From Microbacterium sp. Marseille-Q6965 (GTDB lineage Bacteria; Actinomycetota; Actinomycetes; Actinomycetales; Microbacteriaceae), in assembly GCF_946151065.1 (NCBI RefSeq), contig NZ_CAMGZA010000002.1, positions 186,001-250,000 on the forward strand: DNA of 64,000 bases, in the 5' to 3' direction. The translations under genes were made by a program, and so were the position numbers. A model generated the notes under the pieces. It made no database searches and had not been told where the DNA came from. It saw only the letters and a program-made list of their open reading frames with translations. Below are positions 9,834 through 18,425 of this stretch, in pieces (the first letter of the stretch is position 1; the number at the start of each line of letters is the position of its first letter).

Positions 9834-10124
9834 ATGACGACGCCCGCGCTCGCGCCCCGTTCGGCGGTCGGCGCGCTCGTGACCACCTGGGTCTTCGCCG
9901 TGCTCGCCTCCGTCGCGGTCGGCGTGTTCGCACCGTTCGAGGTGCGCTTCGCGTGGATGGCGATCGCGGCGGGCGCCACGCTCATCGTCGCGTTCGCGGC
10001 CAACCTGTGGACCGGTCGGTCCGAGGGATTTATCGTGCGCACCGCCGGATCCGTGCTCGGCGGACTGCTGCTCATGGGCTTCATCTCGCTGGGATTCGCG
10101 CTCGCGGCCATCGTGCCGTCGTAA
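9834..10124 (+). CDS. Small membrane protein of unknown function
   Basis: A 96-residue protein with three hydrophobic helices at roughly residues 12-32, 38-58 and 70-93. I recognise no family motif. GAGAAT sits seven bases before the ATG at 9834, which suits a leaderless start and argues against two earlier in-frame ATGs. It is divergent from glnR and followed by another tiny membrane ORF. Confidence 0.65.
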   Translation: MTTPALAPRSAVGALVTTWVFAVLASVAVGVFAPFEVRFAWMAIAAGATLIVAFAANLWTGRSEGFIVRTAGSVLGGLLLMGFISLGFALAAIVPS

Positions 10125-10193
10125 CCCTCGCCGTCGCACGGCGGCGCGGTGCGTCCGGAAGAGCGGGTTTGTCGAGGGAGTAGAGTGGGCGGT

Positions 10194-10307
10194 ATGGATC
10201 TCGTCGCCCTCGAACTGTTCTTCGTCGGACTGCTCGGCCTCGCGAGCCTGGCGATCGCGTTCATCTCGGGCGCGGTTATCGTGAACCTCTTCCGCGGCCA
10301 GCGCTGA
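10194..10307 (+). CDS. Predicted 37-residue single-pass membrane peptide
   Basis: ATG 10194 to TGA 10305-10307 encodes 37 residues: a short acidic head (MDLVALE), one hydrophobic helix of about 24 residues and a basic tail ending FRGQR. TAGAGT at 10181-10186 lies seven bases before the ATG, like the leaderless starts elsewhere in this DNA. The Arg-rich cytoplasmic tail fits a membrane-bound small protein. Function is unknown, and the ORF is short enough that chance cannot be excluded. Confidence 0.45.
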   Translation: MDLVALELFFVGLLGLASLAIAFISGAVIVNLFRGQR

Positions 10308-10401
10308 TCCGCGCCGCGTCCGCCCCGCCGCGCGCGCGAACCCGCACGGCTCCTGCGGAGCCGGCCCCTCGGCGCGCCCGTCCGGATACGCTGGAGGGAC
10401 C

Positions 10402-11007
10402 ATGATCGAGATCCCGACCGACCTTCCGGCGGACATCGTGCCGCTGTCCTGGCTCCTCGGCGTGTGGGAGGGGACCGGCGTGATCGACTACGCGGTGGGC
10501 GATACCCGCTATCAGGGCGAGTTCACGCACCGCGTGAGCTTCAGTCACGACGGCTCCGGCTACCTGAACTACTCCGCGAGCGCGTTTCTCGCCGCCGACG
10601 GCGACCGTCCGGCGCAGCGGTTGAACTCCGAGACCGGATTCTGGCGCCTCGCGCGTCCCGCCGTCGCGACCGACACCGGGCCCGGGCTGTTGCCGGCCCT
10701 CGAGAACGCGGGCCCTCGCACGGCCGACGACGTGGAGGCGCTGCGCAACGCGGAGGGCGGGTTCGACATCGAGGTGTCGCTCGTGCACTCCGACGGCGTG
10801 AGCGAGCTGTACGTGGGCGAGGTGAAGGGGCCCCGCATCGATCTGGGCACCGACGCCGTGATGCGCTCGGCGAGCACGAAGGTGTACGCGGCCGCGGCAC
10901 GCATGTACGGCCTCGTCGACGGCCACCTGCTGTGGGCGTGGGACATCGCCGCGCTGGGGCGCGAGCTCGGCTCGCACGCGTCGGCGCGTCTGGCGAAGGT
11001 GCAGTGA
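10402..11007 (+). CDS. FABP-family / nitrobindin-like protein
   Basis: The 201-residue protein fits the actinobacterial nitrobindin-like (DUF1794, THAP4-type) family, a ten-strand beta-barrel that can bind heme and isomerise peroxynitrite. The hallmark GVWEGTG (about residues 20-26) starts the barrel, and a conserved [11 protein letters not shown] segment lies near the C-terminus. TACGCT at 10387-10392 and a GGAGGG site both precede the ATG. Its stop overlaps the next ATG by one base (TGATG), so it is coupled to the YgfZ-like gene. Heme binding is a family expectation, not visible here. Confidence 0.85.
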   Translation: MIEIPTDLPADIVPLSWLLGVWEGTGVIDYAVGDTRYQGEFTHRVSFSHDGSGYLNYSASAFLAADGDRPAQRLNSETGFWRLARPAVATDTGPGLLPALENAGPRTADDVEALRNAEGGFDIEVSLVHSDGVSELYVGEVKGPRIDLGTDAVMRSASTKVYAAAARMYGLVDGHLLWAWDIAALGRELGSHASARLAKVQ

Positions 11008-12107
11008 TGAGCGAGGCCGCGACGCCGGACCCCCAGCGTGCGGGGATCGCCGAGCACGCGCCGGAGTGGGTTCGCACCCATTACGGCGACCCGATCCGCG
11101 AGCAACGCGCGCTGGCGCGCGGCGAGGCGGCCGCCCCACTCGGCGACCGCGCGGTCGTGGCCGTCTCCGGGGAGGACCGCCTGACCTGGCTGGATTCGAT
11201 CACCTCGCAGCAGGTGCGCGCGCTCGCGCCGGGGGAGAGCACCGAGCTGCTCATCCTCGACCCGCAGGGCCGCATCGAGCACGCGGCCGCCGTGGTGGAC
11301 GACGGCGCAACGACCTGGCTCATCGCCGACGCGCCCGATGCGCCGGGCCTGGCGAAGTGGCTGACGATGATGCGCTTCCGATCCCGCGTGGAGGTGGCGG
11401 CGCGCGACGATCTGCTCGTCACGGGCTACGTGCCGGGAGGATCCGCCGAGACCGCGGTGCGCGCGGCGGCGGACGTCGTGTGGACCGATCCGTGGGGCGG
11501 CGTCACGCCGGGCGGATGGCAGTACGCCGCTGTCGCGGAGCACCCCGGCACCGAGCGCGCGTGGTGCGAGGCGATCGTCCCCGCGGCCGGCGCCGACCTC
11601 GTGCGCTCGCTGCCGCTTGCCGGGACGATGGCCGCAGACGCGTTGCGGGTGGCCGCCTGGCGGCCGCGCTGGGCCGGCGAGGCCGACGACCGTGCGATCC
11701 CGCACGAGGCCGACTGGCTGCGCACGGCCGTGCACCTGAACAAGGGCTGCTACCGGGGGCAGGAGACAGTCGCGAAGGTGCACAACCTGGGCCATCCGCC
11801 CCGGCGCCTCGTGATGCTGCATCTCGACGGCTCCGACAGCGTGCTGCCCGCGCCCGGCTCGCCCGTGTTCGCCGGCGACGCCGAGGCGGGGCGCATCACG
11901 TCGTCGGCGCTGCATCACGAGCTCGGGCCGATCGCCCTCGCGCTCGTCTCGCGCCGCACGCCCGGCGACGCCGCGCTGCAAGTCGAGGCGGACGGCGTCC
12001 GGATCGCCGCGGCGCAGGAGATCATCGTGCCGGCCGACGCCGGCGCCACGGCCGATGTGCCGCGCCTCACGCGGCTGTCGCGCCGGCCGCTCGCTCAGGA
12101 CCGCTGA
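11007..12107 (+). CDS. ygfZ: YgfZ/GcvT-like folate-binding protein
   Basis: A 366-residue protein of the tetrahydrofolate-binding YgfZ family, which helps maintain or repair iron-sulphur clusters. The signature K-G-C-Y-x-G-Q-E is present as KGCYRGQETVAKV around residue 247. The N-terminal half resembles the aminomethyltransferase fold (SGEDRLTWLDSITSQ). Its ATG overlaps the stop of the nitrobindin-like gene, and pairing of these two genes is common in actinobacteria, which supports a shared stress or heme/Fe-S role by inference. Confidence 0.88.
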   Translation: MSEAATPDPQRAGIAEHAPEWVRTHYGDPIREQRALARGEAAAPLGDRAVVAVSGEDRLTWLDSITSQQVRALAPGESTELLILDPQGRIEHAAAVVDDGATTWLIADAPDAPGLAKWLTMMRFRSRVEVAARDDLLVTGYVPGGSAETAVRAAADVVWTDPWGGVTPGGWQYAAVAEHPGTERAWCEAIVPAAGADLVRSLPLAGTMAADALRVAAWRPRWAGEADDRAIPHEADWLRTAVHLNKGCYRGQETVAKVHNLGHPPRRLVMLHLDGSDSVLPAPGSPVFAGDAEAGRITSSALHHELGPIALALVSRRTPGDAALQVEADGVRIAAAQEIIVPADAGATADVPRLTRLSRRPLAQDR

Positions 12108-12147
12108 GGTCGACCGGGGCGCCACGCGCGGCCGATAGCCTCGAGGC

Positions 12148-13254
12148 GTGGCCGAATCCGATCCGCTCACCCAGATCGTGCCCACGCGGTGGCACTCCGG
12201 CTACCGACCCCGGGCCGGTCTCGTGCGCCTGCGGGACTCGTGGATCGCAATCGTGCAGATCGTGGCAGCGGCCACCGCGGCGTTCGTGCTCGCCCACGTC
12301 CTGCTGGGGCACGAGACGCCGCTGCTCGCCGCGACGGTGACGATCTCGAGCCTGGGTCTGTTGCGCGACGCGCGGCCGTCGAAGGTGCTGCAGACGGTGG
12401 CCGGGATGCTCACGGGCATCGCGATCGCCGAGGTGCTGCTGCTCGCGTGGGGGCCGGGCTGGTGGCAGCTCGCGATCACGCTCGCCGTCACGCTCGCGGT
12501 GGGGCGTTTCCTCTCGCCATCGCCGCAGTTCCCGATCTCCGCCGCGGTGCAGACGGCGATCGCCTTCATGCTGCCGCTCGGCCAGTACCCCGGCGCGCGG
12601 CTGCTCGACGGGGCGATCGGCGGCGCCCTGGCGCTGCTGGTGACCTCGCTGCTGCCGCGGAACCCCATGCGGGCCGTCGTCCGCGACGCCCGGGAGGTGT
12701 TCGAGGAGTTCGACCGCGCCCTCGCGCGGGTCGTGCAGGGCCTGCGCCGCGGCGACCGGTTGCGTGCCGAGCGGGGGCTGACGCGGGCGCGCGACCTGCA
12801 ACACCCCGTGCAGGTATGGGCGGCGTCGCTGGAGTCCGGGCAGGCGATCTCGCGCATGTCGCCGTTCCTGCGCGGTCGCCGGCAGGAGCTGGCGCGCCTG
12901 CAGGCGATGCAGCACGCCATGGATCTGGCCACCCGGAACCTGCGCGTCGTCGCGCGCCGCGTGCACTACGCGGTCGACGACGGGCAGGCGCGCCCCGAGC
13001 TGGCCGATGTGCTCGCCTCGGTGCAGCGCGCCGCGGCGCTCGTGGCGGTGGCGCTGGACCACCCGGATCGCGACGGCGAGGCGCGCGAGGCGCTGCGGGC
13101 GATCGCTGCCACGCTGGATCCGGCCGCGCTGCTGCCGCGCGCCCGGTTGGGCGACCAGAACGTCGTCGCCTCGCTGCGCCCCATGGTCGTCGATCTGCTG
13201 GTGGCGGCGGGCGAGCCGCGCGAGGTCGCGGCAGGCGCGCTCCCGCGCATCTGA
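12148..13254 (+). CDS. FUSC-family membrane protein (aromatic acid exporter type)
   Basis: The 368-residue protein has about six hydrophobic segments between residues 28 and 175, followed by a long, Arg-rich, mostly helical cytoplasmic part. This one-half FUSC/ArAE architecture is typical of actinobacterial exporters of unknown substrate. TAGCCT at 12136-12141 lies six bases before the GTG, predicting a leaderless mRNA. It ends four bases from the convergent methyltransferase. Substrate is not predictable. Confidence 0.75.
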   Translation: MAESDPLTQIVPTRWHSGYRPRAGLVRLRDSWIAIVQIVAAATAAFVLAHVLLGHETPLLAATVTISSLGLLRDARPSKVLQTVAGMLTGIAIAEVLLLAWGPGWWQLAITLAVTLAVGRFLSPSPQFPISAAVQTAIAFMLPLGQYPGARLLDGAIGGALALLVTSLLPRNPMRAVVRDAREVFEEFDRALARVVQGLRRGDRLRAERGLTRARDLQHPVQVWAASLESGQAISRMSPFLRGRRQELARLQAMQHAMDLATRNLRVVARRVHYAVDDGQARPELADVLASVQRAAALVAVALDHPDRDGEAREALRAIAATLDPAALLPRARLGDQNVVASLRPMVVDLLVAAGEPREVAAGALPRI

Positions 13255-13258
13255 CGCG

Positions 13259-14080
13259 TCAGGCGGGCGCCACCGCCCGCCACGGCACGCTGACCTCGCC
13301 GAGGCGCCAGCGCGAGCGGGTGCCGTCGATCGGCCAGCCGGCCTCACGCAGCGCCGCGACCGTCGCGAGCCAGCGTTGCACGGGGCCGAAGACGGCGTGG
13401 CCGGCCGCCCGTTCCCATTCCGTGTCGAGCGCGCTGAGCCACGCGTGCACCCGCTCGCCGGGCACGTTCCGGTGGATGAGCGCCTTCGGCAGACGCTCGG
13501 CGACGATCGAGGGGCGATCCAGCCCGTGAAGGCGCAGCGAGACGGTGAAGCGCAGGGGGCGCGCGTCGGCCCCGACGTCGATCCACGATGCCACGCGCCC
13601 GATCTCGTCGCACGTGCCCTCGACGAGCACACCCTCGGGAGCGAGGCGGGCGGCCATCTGCGCCCACGCGGCGGGGACGTCGGCCTCGTCGTACTGCCGC
13701 AGCACGTTGAAGGCGCGGATGACGGCGGGCCGACGCGGCGCCGGCACCTCGAAGCCGCCCCGCGCAAACGTCACGCGCGCCGCGGGGGAGAAGACCGTCT
13801 CGCCACGCCGCGTGCGCTCCAGCTGGCCCTGCGCCGTGGCGACGCGCTCGGGATCGAGCTCCAGCCCGAGCACGTCGGCGCCGGCGCCGGCCCGATGCAG
13901 GCGGGACTCGAGTTCGAAGGTGGTCACCCCATTGGCGCCGAAGCCCAGGTCGACGACGAGCGGGCCGGGCGCGGCACGCAGCGCCGGCAGCTGCGCGATC
14001 CAGCGATCCACCCGGCGCAGCCGGTTCGTGCCGGTGGTGCCGCGGGTCGGGCGACCGATCAGCTGAGTCCCCGCGCGCAC
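13259..14080 (-). CDS. Class I SAM-dependent methyltransferase-like protein
   Basis: A 273-residue Rossmann-type methyltransferase. [20 protein letters not shown] is motif I (the E/D-x-G-x-G-x-G region) and [11 protein letters not shown] holds the acidic residue that usually grips the SAM ribose. A later [12 protein letters not shown] segment resembles motif IV. I choose GTG at 14080 because CAGGAT lies six bases upstream and the conserved [21 protein letters not shown] follows at once. A longer frame to 14143 would run through the gpmA promoter. The methyl acceptor is unknown. Confidence 0.7.
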   Translation of the reverse strand: MRAGTQLIGRPTRGTTGTNRLRRVDRWIAQLPALRAAPGPLVVDLGFGANGVTTFELESRLHRAGAGADVLGLELDPERVATAQGQLERTRRGETVFSPAARVTFARGGFEVPAPRRPAVIRAFNVLRQYDEADVPAAWAQMAARLAPEGVLVEGTCDEIGRVASWIDVGADARPLRFTVSLRLHGLDRPSIVAERLPKALIHRNVPGERVHAWLSALDTEWERAAGHAVFGPVQRWLATVAALREAGWPIDGTRSRWRLGEVSVPWRAVAPA

Positions 14081-14102
14081 CGGACCATCCTGCCCGGTCG
14101 CG

Positions 14103-14120
14103 GATGAACGGAAGCCGAAC
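14103..14120. promoter_or_regulatory. Weak PHO-box-like repeat near gpmA
   Basis: GATGAAC (14103-14109) and GCCGAAC (14114-14120) are 11 bases apart and match GGTGAAC at six and five of seven positions. They lie 41 bases before the gpmA ATG and 23 bases before the methyltransferase start. The match is marginal. Confidence 0.3.
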
Positions 14121-14160
14121 GGAGGGGTGTGCGGCGGTGCCACGGCCTAGCATGGGCATC

Positions 14161-14904
14161 ATGACGTACACGCTGATCCTGCTCCGCCACGGGCAGAGCG
14201 AATGGAACGAGAAGAACCTCTTCACCGGCTGGGTGGACGTGCGCCTCACGGAGAAGGGCCGCGCCGAGGCGCGGCGCGGCGGCGAGCTTCTCAAGGAGCA
14301 GGGCGTGCTGCCGGACATCCTGCACACGTCGGTGCTGAGCCGCGCGATCCAGACCGCCGATATCGCGCTCGACGCCGCGGACCGGCTGTGGATCCCCGTG
14401 AAGCGGTCGTGGCGGCTGAACGAGCGCCACTACGGCGCGCTGCAGGGCAAGGACAAGGCTCAGACGCTCGCCGAGTTCGGCGAGGAGAAGTTCATGGAGT
14501 GGCGCCGCTCGTTCGACGTGCCGCCGCCTCCCATCGACCCCGCCGACGAGTACGCGCAGACCGATGACCCCCGCTACGCCGGGATCGACGGCGACGTCCC
14601 CGCGACCGAGTCGCTGAAGATCGTCATCGACCGCATGCTGCCGTACTGGGAGGGCGAGATCGTGCCCGACCTGCGTGCCGGCAAGACCGTCATGGTGGCC
14701 GCTCACGGCAACTCGCTGCGGGGCCTCGTGAAGCACCTCGACGGGATCAGCGACGACGACATCGCCGCCCTGAACATTCCCACCGGCATCCCGCTCGTGT
14801 ACGAGCTGGGCGAGGACATGATGCCGATCGGCCCGAGCCGGTACCTCGACCCCGAGGCCGCCGCGGCCGGTGCCGCCGCCGTCGCGGCCCAGGGCAAGAA
14901 GTAA
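14161..14904 (+). CDS. gpmA: 2,3-bisphosphoglycerate-dependent phosphoglycerate mutase
   Basis: GpmA interconverts 3- and 2-phosphoglycerate in glycolysis. The 247-residue protein has the phosphohistidine motif [18 protein letters not shown] near the N-terminus, [30 protein letters not shown] and the second histidine in [14 protein letters not shown]. The Ala-rich tail is specific to this lineage. TAGCAT lies seven bases before the ATG. A strong hairpin closes the gene from both sides. Mycobacteria also keep gpm1 next to senX3-regX3. Confidence 0.96.
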   Translation: MTYTLILLRHGQSEWNEKNLFTGWVDVRLTEKGRAEARRGGELLKEQGVLPDILHTSVLSRAIQTADIALDAADRLWIPVKRSWRLNERHYGALQGKDKAQTLAEFGEEKFMEWRRSFDVPPPPIDPADEYAQTDDPRYAGIDGDVPATESLKIVIDRMLPYWEGEIVPDLRAGKTVMVAAHGNSLRGLVKHLDGISDDDIAALNIPTGIPLVYELGEDMMPIGPSRYLDPEAAAAGAAAVAAQGKK

Positions 14905-14924
14905 CCCGACGCATCGCGCGCAAC

Positions 14925-14962
14925 GAGAAGGCGCCGCCCCTGCAAGGGGGCGGCGCCTTCTC
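14925..14962. terminator. Bidirectional terminator between gpmA and phoU
   Basis: A 16-base arm (14925-14940, reading GAGAAGGCGCCGCCCC) pairs with 14947-14962 across a short loop. It lies between converging genes, ends in TTCTC on one side and GAGAA on the other, and can serve both. Confidence 0.85.
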
Positions 14963-14975
14963 GCGTTCGCGGGGA

Positions 14976-15662
14976 TCAGGCCTCGGCGGTGCCGACCGCG
15001 CTGGCCGCGATGTCGCTCGAGCCGCTCCAGTCGCCGGTGGCGAGGTAGACCATCTTCTTGGCCACGCCGACGGCGTGGTCGGCGAACCGCTCGTGGTAGC
15101 GGCTGGCGAGCGTGGCGTCGACGACGGCGGCCGCGTCGGCGGCGGTCTGCGCGCCCAGCACCTTCTCGAAGACCGAGGCGTGCAGCTCGTCGATCTCGTC
15201 GTCGGCGTCGCGGATCGCCGCGGCGATCGCGATGTCCTGCGTGCGCAGCAGCTCCGTGAGCTTGCGGGCGACCTCCACGTCGCGGGCGCCCATCTGCTCG
15301 AACGTCGTCTTGAAGCCGTTCGGAATGGCGCGCTCGGGGTAGCGCATGCGCGCGAGCTGGGCGATGTGCTCGGCGAGGTCGCCCATCCGCTCGAGCGAGG
15401 CGCTCGTGCGCAGCGCGGCGACGACGATGCGGAGATCACGGGCGACCGGCTGCTGCATGGCGAGGATCTCGACGGCGAGCTCGTCGAGCGCGAGCGACTT
15501 CTGGTCGATCACCGCGTCGCCCGCGATGACCTCCTCGGCGAGGGCGACATCGCTCGTGCCGAACGCTCTGGTCGCCTTGTCGATCGCGACGGTCACGAGC
15601 TCCGCGATCTCGACGAGACGCGACTGCACCTCTTCGAGGGACTGGTGGAAGACTTCGCGCAT
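14976..15662 (-). CDS. phoU: Phosphate signalling protein PhoU
   Basis: PhoU connects Pst transport state to the sensor kinase that controls the phosphate regulon. The 228 residues form two PhoU three-helix bundles with the metal-site motifs ERMGDLAEHI (first half) and YHERFADHAVGVAKKMVYL (second half). A GAAAGG site lies eight bases before the ATG. It is divergent from senX3-regX3, the arrangement expected of a partner that restrains SenX3. PHO-box-like repeats lie in the shared promoter. Confidence 0.95.
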   Translation of the reverse strand: MREVFHQSLEEVQSRLVEIAELVTVAIDKATRAFGTSDVALAEEVIAGDAVIDQKSLALDELAVEILAMQQPVARDLRIVVAALRTSASLERMGDLAEHIAQLARMRYPERAIPNGFKTTFEQMGARDVEVARKLTELLRTQDIAIAAAIRDADDEIDELHASVFEKVLGAQTAADAAAVVDATLASRYHERFADHAVGVAKKMVYLATGDWSGSSDIAASAVGTAEA

Positions 15663-15739
15663 CGGTGGGACCTTTCGTTCGTGCCGTGGGCAGGCGCGCG
15701 CACCGGGGCGGCGGGCCGTTCACGATTGTCGTCAGCGAA

Positions 15740-15756
15740 GGTTAACGGATGGTGAC
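15740..15756 (-). promoter_or_regulatory. PHO-box-like repeat in the phoU-senX3 intergenic region, phoU orientation
   Basis: GGTTAAC (15740-15746) and GGTGAC (15751-15756) are spaced 11 bases apart. On the phoU strand they read GTCACC then GTTAACC, close to two GTTCACC units. They lie about 80 bases before phoU. Confidence 0.55.
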
Positions 15757-15791
15757 GTGGCTGGGAACAGTCGCCCGCGTGACCGCCGTCG

Positions 15792-15809
15792 GGTGCACAT
15801 CCGGTGAAT
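15792..15809 (+). promoter_or_regulatory. PHO-box-like repeat close to the senX3 promoter
   Basis: GGTGCAC (15792-15798) and GGTGAAT (15803-15809) are spaced 11 bases apart. They lie just upstream of the senX3 -10-like TACGCT (15829-15834) and would overlap its -35 region. Autoregulation of senX3-regX3 is inferred. Confidence 0.5.
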
Positions 15810-15840
15810 TCGCCCCTCCGCGGCGTTCTACGCTGTGGGC

Positions 15841-17037
15841 ATGGATTCCACGCAGCTTGTGCTGCTCGCCCTGCTCCTGGGCGCACTCATCGGCGGCGGG
15901 ATCACGCTCCTCATCGTGTGGGCGGTGCGCGTGCGCGAGCGGCTCATGCGCGAGCACAGCGGCGCACTGCCCGAGGGCGTGACCGCGGTCCTCGACGCCA
16001 TGGACGAGGCCGCCGCCGTCGTGGACGCGTCGGGCACGGTCGTGGAGGTCTCGCGTCCCGCCGGGGTCCTCGGCTTCCACGCGGGCACGCCGCTGGCGAC
16101 CTCCGGGCTCCGCGATCTGCTGAAGACGGCCCGTGCCGCGGGCACGGCGGTCGAGTCCATGCGCCTGCGCACGGGGTCGCTCAAGGGCCAGGAACGCCTC
16201 ATCTCCGCGCGGATGTCGCGCATCACGGAGCGCTGGTACCTGCTCATCGCGCGCGACCTGTCGGAGCGCGAGCGACTCGAGCAGATGCGACACGACTTCG
16301 TCGCAAACACGAGCCACGAGCTCAAAACGCCCGTCGGCGCGATCACGCTGCTGGCCGAGGCGATCGACTTCGCGGCCGACGAGCCCGACGAGGTCCGCCG
16401 CTTCGCCGCCCGCCTGACCGCCGAGGCCGAGCGCCTCGGGCAGCTCACGAGCCGCATCATGCACCTGTCGCGGCTGCAGGCCGCCGAGGAGCTCACCGAC
16501 ATCGGCGACGTCGCGATCGACGAGGTGGTCACCGCGGCCGTCGAGTCCAACGCCGTGCAGGCGGACTCCGCCGGGGTGGAGCTCGTGCGCGGCGGGGACC
16601 GCGGTCTGTACGTGCGCGGGGACGCCCAGATCCTCATCGAGGCCGTCGGCAATCTCATCGCGAACGCCATCGCCTACTCGCCGCGCGCGTCGCGCGTGGG
16701 GGTCGGGGTGCGCGCCGACGACGAGGCCGTCGAGATCGCCGTCACGGACCAGGGGATCGGCATCTCGGAGGCCGATCAGGAGCGCATCTTCGAGCGCTTC
16801 TACCGCGCGGACCAGGCCCGCTCGCGCCGCACGGGCGGGACGGGGCTCGGCCTCGCGATCGTCAAGCATGCCGTGTCTCGCCACGGCGGCGAGATCCGGC
16901 TCTGGTCTCAGCCCGAGCGCGGCTCGACCTTCACCATCCGTCTGCCGCGCAGCGAGGCCCCGGTGCCCGATCCGGAGGCCCGCCAGGCACCCGTCGCCCG
17001 CAAGGCGGGCCGTTCCCTCAAGAAGGAGAAAGCATGA
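15841..17037 (+). CDS. senX3: Phosphate-sensing histidine kinase SenX3
   Basis: A 398-residue sensor kinase. One or two N-terminal membrane helices (about residues 5-29) are followed by a PAS-like segment, then a HisKA domain with H159 in SHELKTPVGA. The ATPase domain has N-box NLIANAIAYSP, G1 DQGIGIS, F-box ERFYR and G2 GGTGLGLAI. It most resembles SenX3, which pairs with RegX3 in phosphate starvation. TACGCT six bases before ATG 15841 favours that start over a GTG six bases earlier. Its stop overlaps the regX3 ATG (ATGA). Confidence 0.93.
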   Translation: MDSTQLVLLALLLGALIGGGITLLIVWAVRVRERLMREHSGALPEGVTAVLDAMDEAAAVVDASGTVVEVSRPAGVLGFHAGTPLATSGLRDLLKTARAAGTAVESMRLRTGSLKGQERLISARMSRITERWYLLIARDLSERERLEQMRHDFVANTSHELKTPVGAITLLAEAIDFAADEPDEVRRFAARLTAEAERLGQLTSRIMHLSRLQAAEELTDIGDVAIDEVVTAAVESNAVQADSAGVELVRGGDRGLYVRGDAQILIEAVGNLIANAIAYSPRASRVGVGVRADDEAVEIAVTDQGIGISEADQERIFERFYRADQARSRRTGGTGLGLAIVKHAVSRHGGEIRLWSQPERGSTFTIRLPRSEAPVPDPEARQAPVARKAGRSLKKEKA

Positions 17038-17720
17038 CTCGCGTGCTCCTCGTCGAAGACGAGCCGGACCTCGCCGATCCGCTGGCCTACCTGCTGCGCA
17101 GGGAGGGCTTCGAGGTCGAGATCGCCGAGGACGGTGATGCCGCGCTGGCGGCCTTCCGAGAGCGGGGCGCCGACATCCTGCTGCTCGACCTCATGCTGCC
17201 GGGCATGCCGGGCACGGAGGTCTGCCGCCAGGTGCGCACGACGTCCGGGGTGCCGATCATCATGCTCACGGCGAAGGACAGCGAGATCGACATCGTGGTG
17301 GGCTTGGAGCTGGGCGCCGACGACTACGTCACGAAGCCGTACTCGGCCCGCGAACTGCTCGCCCGAATGCGCGCCGTCCTGCGCCGGGCGCAGCAGGACG
17401 AGGCCGACCTCGAGGAGCGGGTGCTGCAGGGCGGGCGCGTCACGCTCGACATCGATCGGCACACGGTCACGGTCGACGGCGAGCCGATCAGCATGCCTCT
17501 GAAGGAGTTCGAGCTGCTCGAGGTGCTGATGCGCAACGCCGGGCGCGTGCTGACGCGGGGGCAGCTCATCGACCGGGTGTGGGGGAGCGACTACTTCGGC
17601 GACACCAAGACGCTCGACGTGCACATCAAGCGCATCCGCTCGCGCATCGAGGAGCACCCGAGCGAACCGGTCATGCTCGTGACCGTGCGCGGCCTCGGCT
17701 ACCGCTTCGAGGCGGCATGA
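17034..17720 (+). CDS. regX3: Response regulator RegX3 (OmpR family)
   Basis: The 228-residue regulator has a CheY-like receiver with phospho-acceptor D52 in LLDLMLPGMPG and the conserved lysine in DDYVTKPY. A winged-helix DNA-binding domain carries DRVWGSDYFGDTKTLDVHIKRIRSRIE. It is coupled to senX3 by a four-base overlap. RegX3 activates phosphate-starvation genes in mycobacteria, so it is a prime candidate to bind the GTTCACC repeats near pstS, phoU and senX3, though a PhoP elsewhere is also possible. A terminator follows directly. Confidence 0.93.
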   Translation: MTRVLLVEDEPDLADPLAYLLRREGFEVEIAEDGDAALAAFRERGADILLLDLMLPGMPGTEVCRQVRTTSGVPIIMLTAKDSEIDIVVGLELGADDYVTKPYSARELLARMRAVLRRAQQDEADLEERVLQGGRVTLDIDRHTVTVDGEPISMPLKEFELLEVLMRNAGRVLTRGQLIDRVWGSDYFGDTKTLDVHIKRIRSRIEEHPSEPVMLVTVRGLGYRFEAA

Positions 17721-17737
17721 CCGGTCCCGCGACCACG

Positions 17738-17772
17738 AAAAGGCGCCCCCGCTGTCGCGGTGGGCGCCTTTT
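17738..17772. terminator. Terminator between regX3 and the LpqE-like gene
   Basis: AAAAGGCGCCC at 17738-17748 pairs with GGGCGCCTTTT at 17762-17772. The A- and T-rich ends make it effective in both directions between converging genes. Confidence 0.88.
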
Positions 17773-17784
17773 GGTCGTCGCGGG

Positions 17785-18255
17785 TCAGTCCTCGGACGGG
17801 GCGAGCCCCTCGAGGTACTCGAGCGTCTCGTCGAAGACCTGCACCTCGGCCTCGACCGGCTCGCCGCCGGCGTTGAAGACGATGGGCAGCGTGGCGCCCG
17901 CCGGGGTGTCGATGTTCTCGAGCAGCAGCGGGTCCTCGTCGCCGCCGAGGCTCACCGACGAGTTGGCGGGAACCGTCAGCTCGCCCGCGCCGCCGCCCCA
18001 GTCGAGCGAGACGGATGCGCGCGAGTCGCTCGAGTTGACGATGGTGGCGACGAAGCCGCCGTCGCGGCCGTCCTCATCGGTCACGACGAGGGCGTTGAGG
18101 ATCTCCACCGGTGAGTCCTGTGGGAGCGGCACGTTGACGCCGTCGGCGGGGGAGTAGTTGATCGTCGTCGCCTGCGGGGTGATGGCGGCGCAGCCGGCCG
18201 TGCCGAGCACGACGAGGCCGCCGAGAGCGAGGGACGCGAGAGTGCGCGAGTTCAC
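17785..18255 (-). CDS. Lipoprotein, LpqE-like
   Basis: A 156-residue secreted lipoprotein: a short signal, lipobox GTAGC with Cys22, then a beta-rich domain. Visible motifs are TINYSPADGVNVPL, LVVTDEDGRDGGFVATIVNSS and VPANSSVSLG, which look like an Ig-like or copper-chaperone-like fold. GGAGGATCC precedes the GTG. It is divergent from carD, and mycobacterial lpqE sits in the same place beside carD-ispD-ispF, which is the main reason for the call. Some databases give such proteins unrelated names; function is unknown. Confidence 0.7.
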   Translation of the reverse strand: MNSRTLASLALGGLVVLGTAGCAAITPQATTINYSPADGVNVPLPQDSPVEILNALVVTDEDGRDGGFVATIVNSSDSRASVSLDWGGGAGELTVPANSSVSLGGDEDPLLLENIDTPAGATLPIVFNAGGEPVEAEVQVFDETLEYLEGLAPSED

Positions 18256-18390
18256 GGATCCTCCAGGTGGTGCCGGACAGCCGCCGGACGACGGGCCCTG
18301 CCGTTCAGTCTAGAGGGTCGCGGGGGCGTGACCAGCAGGAGCGCCGGGGCCTCCGGCGGCAGCGGCGGAACCTTAGTGCATCCCGGGCTG

Positions 18391-18420
18391 TGATATCCTG
18401 AAGAACGCCGAAAGGATATC
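18391..18420 (+). promoter_or_regulatory. carD promoter with 8-bp inverted repeat
   Basis: GATATCCT (18392-18399) and AGGATATC (18413-18420) are perfect inverted arms 13 bases apart. The left arm overlaps an extended -10 (TGATATCCT, 18391-18399) and the right arm contains the carD Shine-Dalgarno AAAGGA. This looks like an operator spanning the start of transcription. Confidence 0.55.
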
Positions 18421-18425
18421 AATCT

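Noticed and set aside
14104..14160. Earlier in-frame ATG for gpmA at 14104
   Set aside because: It would add 19 residues not found in the family and would include the -10-like TAGCAT. ATG 14161 fits the conserved [12 protein letters not shown] start.
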